A stretch of 64,000 nucleotides of DNA from Cytophaga sp. FL35 (GCF_014349235.1 NZ_JACSOH010000001.1:1-64000), one strand, 5' to 3'; shown: positions 18,521-27,245, numbered from the stretch's first letter. Notes: a model not told the origin generated them from the letters alone. Made by a program: numbers and translations.

Positions 18521-20293
18521 ATGAAAGAAATCACTCGACTATTTGACTTTCCTTACTATCAGTTGGAGAAGTTCAACTTGGAAAAATCATTGGTAACCAA
18601 AGTTAATGGTGTATGGAAGTCTACATCTACCAAGGATTATATTGATCAGGCCAACGCCATGAGTAGGGCGTTATTAAAAATGGGTATAGGCCCTAATGAC
18701 AAAATTGCGGTCATTAGCATGACCAACAGAACAGAGTGGAACATTATGGATATAGGAATTTTGCAGCTTGGGGCGCAAAACGTACCTATCTATCCCACTA
18801 TTTCAGAAGAGGACTACGCTTATGTCCTTAACCATTCCGAAGCAAAGTATTGTTTTATATCATGCGATGAAGTACATCAAAAGGTTAGTGCCATTCGTAA
18901 TCAAGTGCCACACTTGAAAGACGTGTTCTCTTTTGATAAATTGCCCAATTGTAAAAACTGGAAAGAGGTTTTGGAAATGGGAGGGGATATATCCAATCAA
19001 GACGAAGTTGAAAAATTGAAAGATGCCGTTAAGCCTACAGACCTAGCTACCCTTATTTATACCTCGGGAACTACCGGAAGGCCTAAAGGTGTAATGCTTT
19101 CGCATCATAACCTTGTTAGCAACGCCATAGAAAGCTCCAAGAGGTTTCCAATTGAAGATGGAAAGACTAAATCATTAAGCTTTTTGCCCTTATGCCATGT
19201 ATATGAGCGCATGCTCATTTATCTATATCAATACCGTGCGGTTACTATTTATTACGCAGAATCACTTGATAAAATTAGTGAAAACCTGAAGGAAACTGGT
19301 CCACATGTTATGACAGCGGTACCCCGCTTACTTGAAAAAGTATACGATAAAATTTTGGCAAAGGGTACCGAGCTTACCGGTATCAAAAAGAAACTTTTCT
19401 TTTGGGCCATTGAAATAGGATTACAGTATCAACCCTACGGAGAAAATGGCTGGTGGTACGAGCAAAAACTTGCTATTGCCAGAAAACTAATATTTAAAAA
19501 ATGGAAGGAAGGGCTTGGTGGCAACCTTCATTTAATTGCATCCGGTAGTGCCGCCTTACAACCCAGACTGGCCAGAATTTTCAATGCAGCCGAATTTGGA
19601 TTAATGGAAGGATATGGATTAACCGAAACCTCGCCCGTTATTGCGGTAAATGACATGCGTGACGGCGGATTCAAGATTGGAACCGTTGGCAAGCCCATTG
19701 GTCAAACCCAAGTTAAAATTGCGGAAGATGGCGAAATCTGCATAAAGGGTCCCCAGGTTATGATGGGTTATTACAAAGACCCGGAAAAAACGGCTGAAGT
19801 TCTAATTGACGGCTACTTTCACACTGGCGACATTGGAGAAGTGGATAGCGAAGGTTTTCTGAAGATTACAGACCGGAAGAAAGAAATGTTTAAAACTTCG
19901 GGCGGAAAATATGTGGCGCCCCAGCTGTTGGAAAACCGCTTTAAGCAATCTCGTTTTATAGAACAGATTATGGTTGTTGGTGAAGGCGAGAAAATGCCCG
20001 CAGCCCTTATTCAACCAGATTTTGAATATTTAAACGAGTGGGCAAAGAGCAATAATATTACCATTCCTGAAAATTCGGATATCATTTTAAATGAGAAAGT
20101 TTTAGAGCAATTTCAGAAAGAAGTGGATGATGCCAACGAAAAGTTTGCTAAATGGGAAAAAGTAAAGCAATTTAGGCTAACACCTGATGTATGGAGCATT
20201 AGCGAAGGTCATCTCACCCCCACCATGAAACTCCGTAGAAAAATTATAAAGGAGAAGTATCAAAGTCTCTACAATGATATTTACGGTCGTTAG
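18521..20293 (+). CDS. Long-chain fatty acid-CoA ligase (AMP-forming)
   Basis: A 590-residue adenylate-forming enzyme that activates fatty acids to acyl-CoA with ATP. The P-loop motif YTSGTTGRPKGV is near residue 180, the acyl-adenylate motif GYGLTETSPV near 363-372, the hinge-region TGDIGEVDSEGFLKITDRKK near 430-448 and the C-terminal lysine loop LTPTMKLRRK near 569. The overall type is like FadD15/FAA long-chain ligases. It lies just upstream of the MarR regulator and the fadN-fadA-fadE genes, so it probably feeds beta-oxidation. It is separated from marR by 131 bp with its own promoter there. Confidence 0.93.
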   Translation: MKEITRLFDFPYYQLEKFNLEKSLVTKVNGVWKSTSTKDYIDQANAMSRALLKMGIGPNDKIAVISMTNRTEWNIMDIGILQLGAQNVPIYPTISEEDYAYVLNHSEAKYCFISCDEVHQKVSAIRNQVPHLKDVFSFDKLPNCKNWKEVLEMGGDISNQDEVEKLKDAVKPTDLATLIYTSGTTGRPKGVMLSHHNLVSNAIESSKRFPIEDGKTKSLSFLPLCHVYERMLIYLYQYRAVTIYYAESLDKISENLKETGPHVMTAVPRLLEKVYDKILAKGTELTGIKKKLFFWAIEIGLQYQPYGENGWWYEQKLAIARKLIFKKWKEGLGGNLHLIASGSAALQPRLARIFNAAEFGLMEGYGLTETSPVIAVNDMRDGGFKIGTVGKPIGQTQVKIAEDGEICIKGPQVMMGYYKDPEKTAEVLIDGYFHTGDIGEVDSEGFLKITDRKKEMFKTSGGKYVAPQLLENRFKQSRFIEQIMVVGEGEKMPAALIQPDFEYLNEWAKSNNITIPENSDIILNEKVLEQFQKEVDDANEKFAKWEKVKQFRLTPDVWSISEGHLTPTMKLRRKIIKEKYQSLYNDIYGR

Positions 20294-20366
20294 GTACTTC
20301 TGGAAGTAAGTAATATCACCTTAATGTAAAAGCATTTTTTTTGGATGAGGGAAGCTATTTTTTTAT

Positions 20367-20394
20367 AAATTTATTATGCATGCATAATAAATTT
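20367..20394. promoter_or_regulatory. 28-bp perfect palindrome, probable MarR operator
   Basis: A perfect palindrome centred between 20380 and 20381, with core ATTATGCATGCATAAT and AAATTT ends, lies 31 bp before the MarR start. Only 3 bp separate it from a -7 box, so it covers the -33 region. A dimeric MarR protein bound here would block the promoter; autoregulation is inferred. Confidence 0.75.
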
Positions 20395-20397
20395 TTC

Positions 20398-20405
20398 TAT
20401 ATTTG
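20398..20405 (+). promoter_or_regulatory. -7 promoter box of the marR-fadNAE unit
   Basis: TATATTTG matches TAnnTTTG and ends 19 bp before the marR ATG. The -33 position falls inside the adjacent palindrome. Confidence 0.6.
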
Positions 20406-20424
20406 AAGAACCTAATTCCAACCA

Positions 20425-20892
20425 ATGAAAGAAATTACAATTGATTATGCACTTCGTGCAACCTGGCAAGCAGTGGCTAGAATGTACAATGAGGAGGCAA
20501 AGAAATTCGGTTCTACCATGGCAGTTGGTTTTACACTTTTGAGTATTGATCCAAAAACTGGAACTCCCTCAACTTCCTTAGGTCCCAAAATGGGCATGGA
20601 AGCTACCAGTCTCTCTCGCATTCTAAAGAGAATGGAAGAACAGGGCTTAATTGAACGTAAGCCCAACCCTAAAGACGGTCGCGGTGTACTTATCCATCTT
20701 ACGGATTTTGGGTTGGAGAAAAGAAACGATTCCAAAAATGTAGTACTTCGATTTAATGAATCCGTTCGCTCAAAAGTTTCTCAAGAAAAGCTGAACGGTT
20801 TTTTTGAAGTGATGAATTCCATCAATGAGATGATTGTGGAAAAAAATATGCAAAGCAACGACAAAACTATTAATGGTCATCAACCTAAATGA
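20425..20892 (+). CDS. MarR family transcriptional regulator, probable fad repressor
   Basis: A 155-residue winged-helix regulator. The recognition region MEATSLSRILKRMEEQGLIE (about 54-73) is followed by the wing RKPNPKDGRGVLIHLTDFG, the classic MarR D-x-R motif, flanked by dimerisation helices. Such proteins bind palindromes as dimers and release DNA on binding small ligands. Here a 28-bp palindrome overlaps its own promoter. It lies 27 bp upstream of fadN and probably shares a transcript with it. The likely role is repression of beta-oxidation with acyl-CoA or a fatty acid as ligand; the ligand is inference. Confidence 0.92.
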   Translation: MKEITIDYALRATWQAVARMYNEEAKKFGSTMAVGFTLLSIDPKTGTPSTSLGPKMGMEATSLSRILKRMEEQGLIERKPNPKDGRGVLIHLTDFGLEKRNDSKNVVLRFNESVRSKVSQEKLNGFFEVMNSINEMIVEKNMQSNDKTINGHQPK

Positions 20893-20919
20893 CCTCTTAA
20901 CCTATAAACATTTTTAAAA

Positions 20920-23325
20920 GTGAACAAACACATTAATAAAGTAGCGGTTATCGGATCCGGTATTATGGGAAGCGGTATCGCTTGTCATTTTGCCAATATT
21001 GGGGTTGAAGTCTTACTTCTCGATATTGTTCCGCGTGAACTTACCGACGCCGAAAAGGCTAAAGGACTCACTTTAGAAGATAAGGTGGTTCGTAATAGAT
21101 TGGTCAATGATTCACTAAATGCGGCCTTAAAATCAAAGCCCTCACCTATTTACCATCAGAAATTTGCTTCTAGGATCACTACGGGAAACTTGGAAGACGA
21201 CATTGCAAAAGTCTCCAAGGTAGATTGGATCATTGAGGTGGTAGTAGAAAGGTTGGACATTAAAAAACAGGTTTTTGAAAACCTGGAAAAGCACAGAACT
21301 CCGGGAACATTGATTACTTCAAATACTTCCGGTATTCCCATTAAATTTATGTCCGAAGGACGAAGTGAAGATTTTCAAAAATATTTCTGTGGTACGCACT
21401 TTTTCAATCCTGCCAGATATCTAAAGCTTTTTGAAATTATTCCGGGACCTAAAACTTCTACAGAAGTGCTCGATTTTTTAAATGGTTATGGGGAGAAGTT
21501 TCTTGGGAAGACCTCTGTGGTCGCCAAAGATACCCCGGCATTTATTGGAAACCGAATAGGTATTTTCAGCATCCAAAGTCTTTTCCACATGGTGAAGGAT
21601 CTGGGAATGACCGTAGAGGAAGTGGATAAGCTTACAGGTCCTGTTATAGGCAGACCAAAATCGGCCACTTTCAGAACGGTTGATGTCGTAGGTTTGGATA
21701 CGTTGGTTCACGTAGCCAATGGAATCTATGATAACTGTCCGAACGACGAACGTCACGATTTGTTCAAACTACCGGATTTCATCACTACCATGATGGATAA
21801 CAAATGGTTGGGGAGTAAAACCGGGCAAGGTTTCTATAAAAAAGTAAAAGACGCGAAAGGTAAAAGCGAAATCTTGACCTTGGATTTGGATACTATGGAT
21901 TATAGATCTAAAAAAAGTGCCAAGTTCGCAACCCTAGAATTGACCAAGACGGTTGATAAGGTAATTGATCGTTTGGCCATTTTAACCGACGGAAAAGACA
22001 AGGCCGGGGAATTTTACAGAAAAAGTTTTGGGCAATTGTTTGCCTACGTTTCCCACCGCATTCCCGAAATCTCGGATGACCTATATAAAATTGACGATGC
22101 GATGAAAGCCGGCTTTGGCTGGGAACACGGTCCATTTCAAATTTGGGATGCCGTTGGACTCGACAAGGGTCTTGATTTTATAAAAGCAGAGAATCTAGAA
22201 GCTGCCAATTGGGTTTCAGAAATGAAATCGGCAGGTATTACCTCGTTCTACTCCGTAAAAGATGGGGCCACTTATTTCTATGATATTTCCAAAAAATCCA
22301 TGGAAAAAGTGCCAGGTCAAGATGCGTTTATTATTCTTGATAATATTCGTAAGAGTAAGGAAGTCTTTAAAAATAGTGGTGTAGTTGTAGAGGATTTGGG
22401 AGACGGAATTTTGAATGTGGAATTTCAGTCAAAGATGAATACCATTGGTGGGGATGTCCTTAGCGGAATGAACAAGGCAATCGACCTTGCCGAAAAAGAC
22501 TTTCAGGGTCTAGTTGTGGGCAACCAAGCGGCCAATTTTTCCGTAGGAGCCAATATTGGAATGATATTCATGATGGCCGTAGAACAGGAATATGATGAAT
22601 TGAACATGGCCATTAAGATGTTTCAAGACACGATGATGCGTATGAGATATTCATCCATACCTACAGTTGCGGCACCTCACGGAATGACTTTAGGGGGCGG
22701 ATGCGAACTTTCGCTTCACGCCGATAAAGTGGTAGCCGCGGCCGAAACCTATATTGGTTTGGTAGAATTTGGCGTTGGCGTTATTCCTGGTGGTGGTGGC
22801 TCCAAGGAGTTCGCGTTACGAGCTCAAGACACTTTTAAGAAAAATGATGTGGAGCTGAATGTGCTACAAGAGTACTTTTTGACCATAGGTATGGCCAAAG
22901 TATCAACATCTGCCTATGAAGCTTACGATTTAGGTATCCTTCAACATGGAAAGGATATTGTGGTCGTAAATAAAGACAGACAAATTGCTACGGCGAAAGC
23001 GCACGCTAAGCTTATGGCAGAATCAGGTTATACAAAACCTGTAAAACGAAAGGATATTAAGGTTTTAGGCAAGCAGGCTTTGGGAATGTTCTTGGTAGGA
23101 ACTGATTCTATGGAAGCCAGCAGATATATTAGTGAGCACGATAAGAAAATTGCCAACAAATTGGCCTATGTAATGGCTGGTGGAGACCTGTCAGAGCCTA
23201 GCTATGTTAGCGAGCAATACCTTCTTGATTTAGAAAGGGAAGCCTTTTTGTCGCTTTGTACCGAAAGAAAAACCTTGGAACGTATACAGCACATGCTAAA
23301 AACCGGTAAACCTTTGAGGAATTGA
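20920..23325 (+). CDS. fadN: 3-hydroxyacyl-CoA dehydrogenase/enoyl-CoA hydratase (FadN type)
   Basis: An 801-residue bifunctional beta-oxidation enzyme starting at GTG. The N-terminal half is the NAD-dependent dehydrogenase with VAVIGSGIMGSGIACHFANI at residues 8-27 and the HFFNPARYLKLFEIIPG segment near 158. The C-terminal crotonase domain has GMTLGGGCELSLHAD near 588 and GLVEFGVGVIPGGGG near 615, both carrying the hydratase glutamates. Domain order (dehydrogenase first) is that of Bacillus FadN, the reverse of E. coli FadB. With the downstream thiolase and acyl-CoA dehydrogenase it gives the gene order fadN-fadA-fadE, known from Bacillus. Together they carry out the whole beta-oxidation spiral. 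Confidence 0.94.
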   Translation: MNKHINKVAVIGSGIMGSGIACHFANIGVEVLLLDIVPRELTDAEKAKGLTLEDKVVRNRLVNDSLNAALKSKPSPIYHQKFASRITTGNLEDDIAKVSKVDWIIEVVVERLDIKKQVFENLEKHRTPGTLITSNTSGIPIKFMSEGRSEDFQKYFCGTHFFNPARYLKLFEIIPGPKTSTEVLDFLNGYGEKFLGKTSVVAKDTPAFIGNRIGIFSIQSLFHMVKDLGMTVEEVDKLTGPVIGRPKSATFRTVDVVGLDTLVHVANGIYDNCPNDERHDLFKLPDFITTMMDNKWLGSKTGQGFYKKVKDAKGKSEILTLDLDTMDYRSKKSAKFATLELTKTVDKVIDRLAILTDGKDKAGEFYRKSFGQLFAYVSHRIPEISDDLYKIDDAMKAGFGWEHGPFQIWDAVGLDKGLDFIKAENLEAANWVSEMKSAGITSFYSVKDGATYFYDISKKSMEKVPGQDAFIILDNIRKSKEVFKNSGVVVEDLGDGILNVEFQSKMNTIGGDVLSGMNKAIDLAEKDFQGLVVGNQAANFSVGANIGMIFMMAVEQEYDELNMAIKMFQDTMMRMRYSSIPTVAAPHGMTLGGGCELSLHADKVVAAAETYIGLVEFGVGVIPGGGGSKEFALRAQDTFKKNDVELNVLQEYFLTIGMAKVSTSAYEAYDLGILQHGKDIVVVNKDRQIATAKAHAKLMAESGYTKPVKRKDIKVLGKQALGMFLVGTDSMEASRYISEHDKKIANKLAYVMAGGDLSEPSYVSEQYLLDLEREAFLSLCTERKTLERIQHMLKTGKPLRN

Positions 23326-23333
23326 TAACAACG

Positions 23334-23365
23334 GTAGTGAGTTGTTAGATGTGAGTACTGAGACA
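23334..23365 (+). repeat. Heptad array, 5' flank of first four-helix-bundle gene
   Basis: Four 7-bp units (TGAGTTG, TTAGATG, TGAGTAC, TGAGACA) run from 23338 into the A of the ATG at 23365. The stretch 23334-23356 matches the reverse complement of 23714-23736 at 18 of 23 positions, so the gene is bracketed by an imperfect inverted repeat. Confidence 0.7.
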
Positions 23366-23712
23366 TGCACAAAGTTGAGGACTTAAAAATATGGTCGAAA
23401 TCCATTCTTTTAACAAAAGCAGTTTATGTACTAATTGCAGAATTACCAGACGATGAGAAATTCGGATTAATATCTCAAATCAAAAGAAGTGCTATTTCAA
23501 TTCCTTCCAACATAGCGGAAGGGGCTGGCAGAAATTCCCAAAAGGAATTTAAACATTTTCTAAGCATAGCGAACGGTTCTTTATTTGAACTTCAAACGCA
23601 ACTGCTTTTAACAATAGAATTAAAACTAATAGAGAAAGAAAAAGTTGAACCGGTTATTGACAAGTGTATTGAAATACAAAAAATGAATTATGCTTTTCAG
23701 CAAAAATTGTAA
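23365..23712 (+). CDS. Four-helix-bundle protein (23S rRNA intervening-sequence protein family)
   Basis: A 115-residue all-helical protein. [18 protein letters not shown] opens helix one. The family signature [20 protein letters not shown] with [10 protein letters not shown] follows at about 33-61, then [18 protein letters not shown] near 66. This is the S23/IVP family, first seen as the ORF inside 23S rRNA intervening sequences and also found free-standing across Bacteroidota; its function is unknown. It is wedged between fadN and fadA and is flanked by heptad arrays in inverted orientation. Its AT-rich, lysine-heavy coding differs from the neighbouring enzymes, suggesting an inserted element rather than a fad gene. 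Confidence 0.88.
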   Translation: MHKVEDLKIWSKSILLTKAVYVLIAELPDDEKFGLISQIKRSAISIPSNIAEGAGRNSQKEFKHFLSIANGSLFELQTQLLLTIELKLIEKEKVEPVIDKCIEIQKMNYAFQQKL

Positions 23713-23713
23713 A

Positions 23714-23748
23714 ACTCAATACTATCAACTCAATACTCAATACTTAAT
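23714..23748 (+). repeat. Heptad array, 3' flank of first four-helix-bundle gene
   Basis: Five 7-bp units in a row, ACTCAAT, ACTATCA, ACTCAAT, ACTCAAT and ACTTAAT, start one base after the stop codon and end 6 bp before the thiolase ATG. They are the inverted counterpart of the TGAG-type heptads on the 5' side. Confidence 0.75.
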
Positions 23749-23754
23749 TCAAAA

Positions 23755-24945
23755 ATGAAAACAGCATATATAGTTAAAGGATACAGAACAGCGGTCGGTA
23801 AATCCGGGAGAGGCGGATTCCGTTTTAAAAGAGCCGATGAACTTGCGGCAGAGACCATTGAATATCTCATGGGAAAATTGCCCGATTTCGATAAGAAGAG
23901 AATCGATGATGTCATCGTAGGCAACGCTATGCCAGAAGGTTCTCAAGGACTCAACATGGGTCGGTTGATTTCCCTAATGGGCTTGGATATTGTGGATGTT
24001 CCAGGAGTAACGGTTAATCGCTTTTGCTCTTCAGGACTGGAAACTATCGGTATTGCCACTGCTAAAATTCAATCTGGAATGGCCGATTGTATTATTGCCG
24101 GAGGGGTGGAAAGTATGAGTTCTGTTCCTATGACAGGCTTTAAGACCGAGCTTAATTACGATTTGGTAAAATCAGGGCATGAAGATTATTACTGGGGAAT
24201 GGGAAATACCGCTGAAGCGGTAGCTCAGGAGTTTAAAGTTTCTCGGGAAGACCAAGATGAATTTGCTTTCCACTCCCATATGAAAGCTCTAAAAGCTCAG
24301 GCAGAAGACCGTTTTCAGGATCAAATTGTTCCTATTGAAGTGGAGCAAACATACATTGATAATAATGGCAAAAAAGCCACCAAAAAATATACAGTTACTA
24401 AGGATGAAGGACCTAGAAAAGGAACTTCACTTGAAGCTTTGGCCAAACTAAGGCCAGTCTTTGCGGCCAATGGTAGTGTTACTGCCGGAAACTCTTCCCA
24501 GACCAGTGACGGTGCTGCCTTTGTGATGGTGATGAGTGAGGAAATGGTAAAAGAATTGAACTTAGAGCCAGAAGCCCGTTTGGTAAGTTACGCCGCTGCC
24601 GGTGTGGAACCCAGAATTATGGGAATTGGTCCTGTAAAGGCAGTTCCAAAGGCATTAAAACAAGCAGGCCTTAAACAGGAAGATATCGAATTGATTGAAT
24701 TAAACGAAGCATTTGCGTCTCAGTCCATTGCCGTCATTAGGGAATTAGGCCTCAATAATGACATCGTTAATGTTAATGGTGGTGCGATTGCATTGGGTCA
24801 CCCTTTAGGCTGCACCGGAGGAAAGCTTTCCGTTCAATTATTCGATGAAATGCGAAAAAGAAACATGCAGGGCAAACACGGTTTGGTTACCATGTGTGTT
24901 GGTACCGGACAAGGCGCCGCTGGTATTTTTGAATTTCTTTCTTAA
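23755..24945 (+). CDS. fadA: Acetyl-CoA acyltransferase (3-ketoacyl-CoA thiolase)
   Basis: A 396-residue thiolase that cleaves 3-ketoacyl-CoA with CoA to acetyl-CoA and a shortened acyl-CoA, the last step of beta-oxidation. The nucleophile Cys91 is in [13 protein letters not shown], the catalytic His349 in [15 protein letters not shown] and the base Cys381 in [14 protein letters not shown]. Length and motifs are fully normal for the family. It lies between the two four-helix-bundle genes in the fadN-fadA-fadE unit. A biosynthetic thiolase role is less likely given the neighbours. Confidence 0.95.
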   Translation: MKTAYIVKGYRTAVGKSGRGGFRFKRADELAAETIEYLMGKLPDFDKKRIDDVIVGNAMPEGSQGLNMGRLISLMGLDIVDVPGVTVNRFCSSGLETIGIATAKIQSGMADCIIAGGVESMSSVPMTGFKTELNYDLVKSGHEDYYWGMGNTAEAVAQEFKVSREDQDEFAFHSHMKALKAQAEDRFQDQIVPIEVEQTYIDNNGKKATKKYTVTKDEGPRKGTSLEALAKLRPVFAANGSVTAGNSSQTSDGAAFVMVMSEEMVKELNLEPEARLVSYAAAGVEPRIMGIGPVKAVPKALKQAGLKQEDIELIELNEAFASQSIAVIRELGLNNDIVNVNGGAIALGHPLGCTGGKLSVQLFDEMRKRNMQGKHGLVTMCVGTGQGAAGIFEFLS

Positions 24946-24953
24946 TGTTTATT

Positions 24954-24988
24954 AGACGTTAGACGAAAGACAAGAGATTCATAGAGAC
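24954..24988 (+). repeat. Heptad array, 5' flank of second four-helix-bundle gene
   Basis: Five 7-bp units, AGACGTT, AGACGAA, AGACAAG, AGATTCA and TAGAGAC, of which four begin with AGA. They occupy almost the entire gap between the thiolase stop and the ATG at 24990. Confidence 0.65.
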
Positions 24989-24989
24989 A

Positions 24990-25343
24990 ATGAAAAGACA
25001 TAATTATAAAAAACTAAAGATTTGGCAGCTTGGAATGGAAATATCGAATGCTGTATCTGATATTTTGATGTCTTTCCCAAAACATGAACGATATGGTTTG
25101 AGTTCCCAAATAAGTAGATGTTCAATTTCAATGCCTAGTAACATTGCTGAAGGTTCATCTAGAACGGATAAATCATTCAGTCATTTTTTAGATATCGCTC
25201 TAGGGTCATCGTTTGAACTTGGCACACAACTTTTGGTAGCAAAACATAGAAATTATATTAACATAGAGAATTTAGAACTAATTGAAGGTAAAATACAGGA
25301 ATGGCAAAAAATGACAATGGGATTTCAAAATGGTTTGGAATAA
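24990..25343 (+). CDS. Four-helix-bundle protein, second copy (23S rRNA intervening-sequence protein family)
   Basis: A 117-residue helical protein of the S23/IVP family: YKKLKIWQLGMEISNAVSDI for helix one, then YGLSSQISRCSISMPSNIAE and GSSRTDKSFSHFLDIALGSS, then FELGTQLLVAKHRNYI. It is clearly homologous to, but strongly diverged from, the copy between fadN and fadA, so it is not a recent tandem duplicate. Function is unknown in the family. It is bracketed by AGA-type heptads upstream and TCT-type heptads downstream, the same inverted layout as the first copy but with a different heptad sequence. It is on the fad strand and should be carried on that transcript. Confidence 0.88.
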   Translation: MKRHNYKKLKIWQLGMEISNAVSDILMSFPKHERYGLSSQISRCSISMPSNIAEGSSRTDKSFSHFLDIALGSSFELGTQLLVAKHRNYINIENLELIEGKIQEWQKMTMGFQNGLE

Positions 25344-25375
25344 GTCTTTTTTCAAATTTCTATCTTCTTTAATCT
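25341..25375 (+). repeat. Heptad array, 3' flank of second four-helix-bundle gene
   Basis: Five 7-bp units, TAAGTCT, TTTTTCA, AATTTCT, ATCTTCT and TTAATCT, start with the stop codon; four end in TCT, the complement of the AGA that opens the 5' heptads. The array ends 7 bp before the fadE ATG. Confidence 0.6.
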
Positions 25376-25382
25376 TATCAAC

Positions 25383-27191
25383 ATGGAAACAATACAACAA
25401 GACAATTTATTGCGAGGTGGACAATTCTTGGTCAAGGAAACCAAGTGTGAAGATGTTTTTACTTTGGAAGACCTCAACGAAGAACAACGTATGATGCGGG
25501 ATAGTACCAAAGAATTTGTGGACAGAAAGCTTTGGGCGCATTGGGAACGTTTTGAGAAAAAAGACTACGCTTATACCGAAGAATGTATGCGAGAAGCGGG
25601 TGAATTAGGTCTTCTTAGTGTGGCCGTTCCCGAAAAGTATGAGGGAATGGGCATGGGCTTTGTTTCCACCATGTTGGTTTGTGACTATATCTCCGGAGCT
25701 ACGGGGTCTTTCAGTACCGCTTTCGGCGCACACACCGGAATTGGAACCATGCCAATTACCCTTTATGGTACCGAAGAACAGAAAATGAAGTACGTTCCTA
25801 AATTGGCCTCTGGCGAATGGTTCGGGGCGTATTGTTTGACGGAGCCAGGAGCTGGATCGGATGCGAACTCTGGTAAAACCAAAGCCGTACTTTCCGAAGA
25901 TGGCAAGCACTACTCCATTACAGGGCAAAAGATGTGGATTTCCAATGCGGGATTCTGTAACCTATTTATTGTTTTTGCAAGAATTGAAGACGATAAAAAT
26001 ATTACCGGTTTCATTGTCGAAAATGACCCAAGTAACGGGATTAGCCTTGGTGACGAAGAAAAGAAATTAGGTATTCACTCTTCTTCTACGCGCCAGGTAT
26101 TCTTTAACGAAACCAAGGTGCCTGTAGAAAACATGCTTTCGGAGCGTGGGAATGGTTTTAAAATAGCCATGAACGCTTTGAATGTGGGCAGAATTAAACT
26201 CGCTGCCGCTTGTTTGGAAGCCCAAAGACGTGTTGTAACCGAGGGTGTGAAATATGCGAACGAAAGGGTCCAATTTAAAACTCCGATTATCAACTTTGGT
26301 GCCATCAAGGCCAAAATTGCTGATATGGCAGTTAACACTTACGCAGGTGAATCTGCTTGTTATAGGGCCGCTAAAAATATTGAAGACCGTATTGCCATTC
26401 GCCAAGCGGATGGAAACAGCCATCAAGAGGCAGAATTGAAAGGTGTTGAGGAATATGCCATAGAATGTTCTATCTTGAAGGTTGCCGTATCTGAAGATGT
26501 ACAACAGACAACGGATGAGGGTGTTCAAATTTTTGGAGGAATGGGCTTTAGCGCAGATGCACCAATGGAAAAGGCATGGAGAGATGCCCGAATTGCAAGA
26601 ATTTACGAGGGTACCAATGAAATTAATCGTATGCTTTCTGTTGGTATGTTGGTTAAAAAGGCTATGAAAGGTCACGTTGACTTATTAGGACCGGCTACAG
26701 CCGTTGCTGATGAGTTAATGGGCATTCCTTCATTTGACACGCCAGACTTTTCAGAATTGTTTTCGGAAGAGAAAGACCTTTTGGCGCGTCTAAAGAAAGT
26801 ATTTTTAATGGTTGCCGGAAGTGCTGTTCAGAAATTTGGCCCGGAACTGGAACAACACCAACAGTTGATGTTGGCTGCAGCGGATATTCTTATTGAAATC
26901 TACATGGCCGAAAGCACATTGCTACGTACTGAAAAGAATGCCAAGCGCTTTGGCCAAGACAATCAAGGTCCGCAAATTGCTATGGCACAACTTTACTTGT
27001 ATAATGCCACTGAAACAATCATTAGGAAAGGGAAAGAGGCCATAATCTCCTTTGCAGAAGGGGATGAACAACGTATGATGTTGATGGGCCTTAAGAGATT
27101 TACCAAGTACACCAACAATCCGAATGTGGTGGCGCTCCGCAATCAAATTGCCGATAAAGTGGCTGCGGATAATGGATATACTTTCGACTAA
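25383..27191 (+). CDS. fadE: Acyl-CoA dehydrogenase (FadE type)
   Basis: A 602-residue flavoenzyme that makes trans-2-enoyl-CoA from acyl-CoA, the first beta-oxidation step. The FAD/substrate motif YCLTEPGAGSDANSGKTKA is near residue 145, and the catalytic glutamate is E409 in IARIYEGTNEINRM. A C-terminal extension of about 180 residues makes it longer than the common 380-residue forms and like very-long-chain dehydrogenases and Bacillus FadE (about 594). It closes the fadN-fadA-fadE unit and is followed by a strong terminator. Confidence 0.94.
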   Translation: METIQQDNLLRGGQFLVKETKCEDVFTLEDLNEEQRMMRDSTKEFVDRKLWAHWERFEKKDYAYTEECMREAGELGLLSVAVPEKYEGMGMGFVSTMLVCDYISGATGSFSTAFGAHTGIGTMPITLYGTEEQKMKYVPKLASGEWFGAYCLTEPGAGSDANSGKTKAVLSEDGKHYSITGQKMWISNAGFCNLFIVFARIEDDKNITGFIVENDPSNGISLGDEEKKLGIHSSSTRQVFFNETKVPVENMLSERGNGFKIAMNALNVGRIKLAAACLEAQRRVVTEGVKYANERVQFKTPIINFGAIKAKIADMAVNTYAGESACYRAAKNIEDRIAIRQADGNSHQEAELKGVEEYAIECSILKVAVSEDVQQTTDEGVQIFGGMGFSADAPMEKAWRDARIARIYEGTNEINRMLSVGMLVKKAMKGHVDLLGPATAVADELMGIPSFDTPDFSELFSEEKDLLARLKKVFLMVAGSAVQKFGPELEQHQQLMLAAADILIEIYMAESTLLRTEKNAKRFGQDNQGPQIAMAQLYLYNATETIIRKGKEAIISFAEGDEQRMMLMGLKRFTKYTNNPNVVALRNQIADKVAADNGYTFD

Positions 27192-27213
27192 TTCAAACAT
27201 GTGCATATCATGC

Positions 27214-27245
27214 AAAAAAGCGTCCTTATCGGGACGCTTTTTTTT
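27214..27245 (+). terminator. Terminator of the fad operon
   Basis: AAAAAAGCGTCC pairs with GGGACGCTTTTTT around TTATC, 22 bp after fadE, with a T8 run. Flanking A and T runs allow use from both sides; the GH15 gene converges 26 bp further on. Confidence 0.9.

Noticed and set aside
23365-23712. Possibility that the four-helix-bundle gene marks a 23S rRNA intervening sequence
   Set aside because: There is no 23S rRNA sequence on either side; the flanks are fadN and fadA, so it is a free-standing copy.
23338-23748. Heptad arrays as a CRISPR array or IS terminal repeats
   Set aside because: Units are 7 bp with no spacers, there are no cas genes, no transposase and no target duplication visible.
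26067-26675. 202-codon frame antisense to fadE
   Set aside because: It lies entirely opposite a perfect acyl-CoA dehydrogenase; composition is a shadow of codon bias and there is no independent motif.
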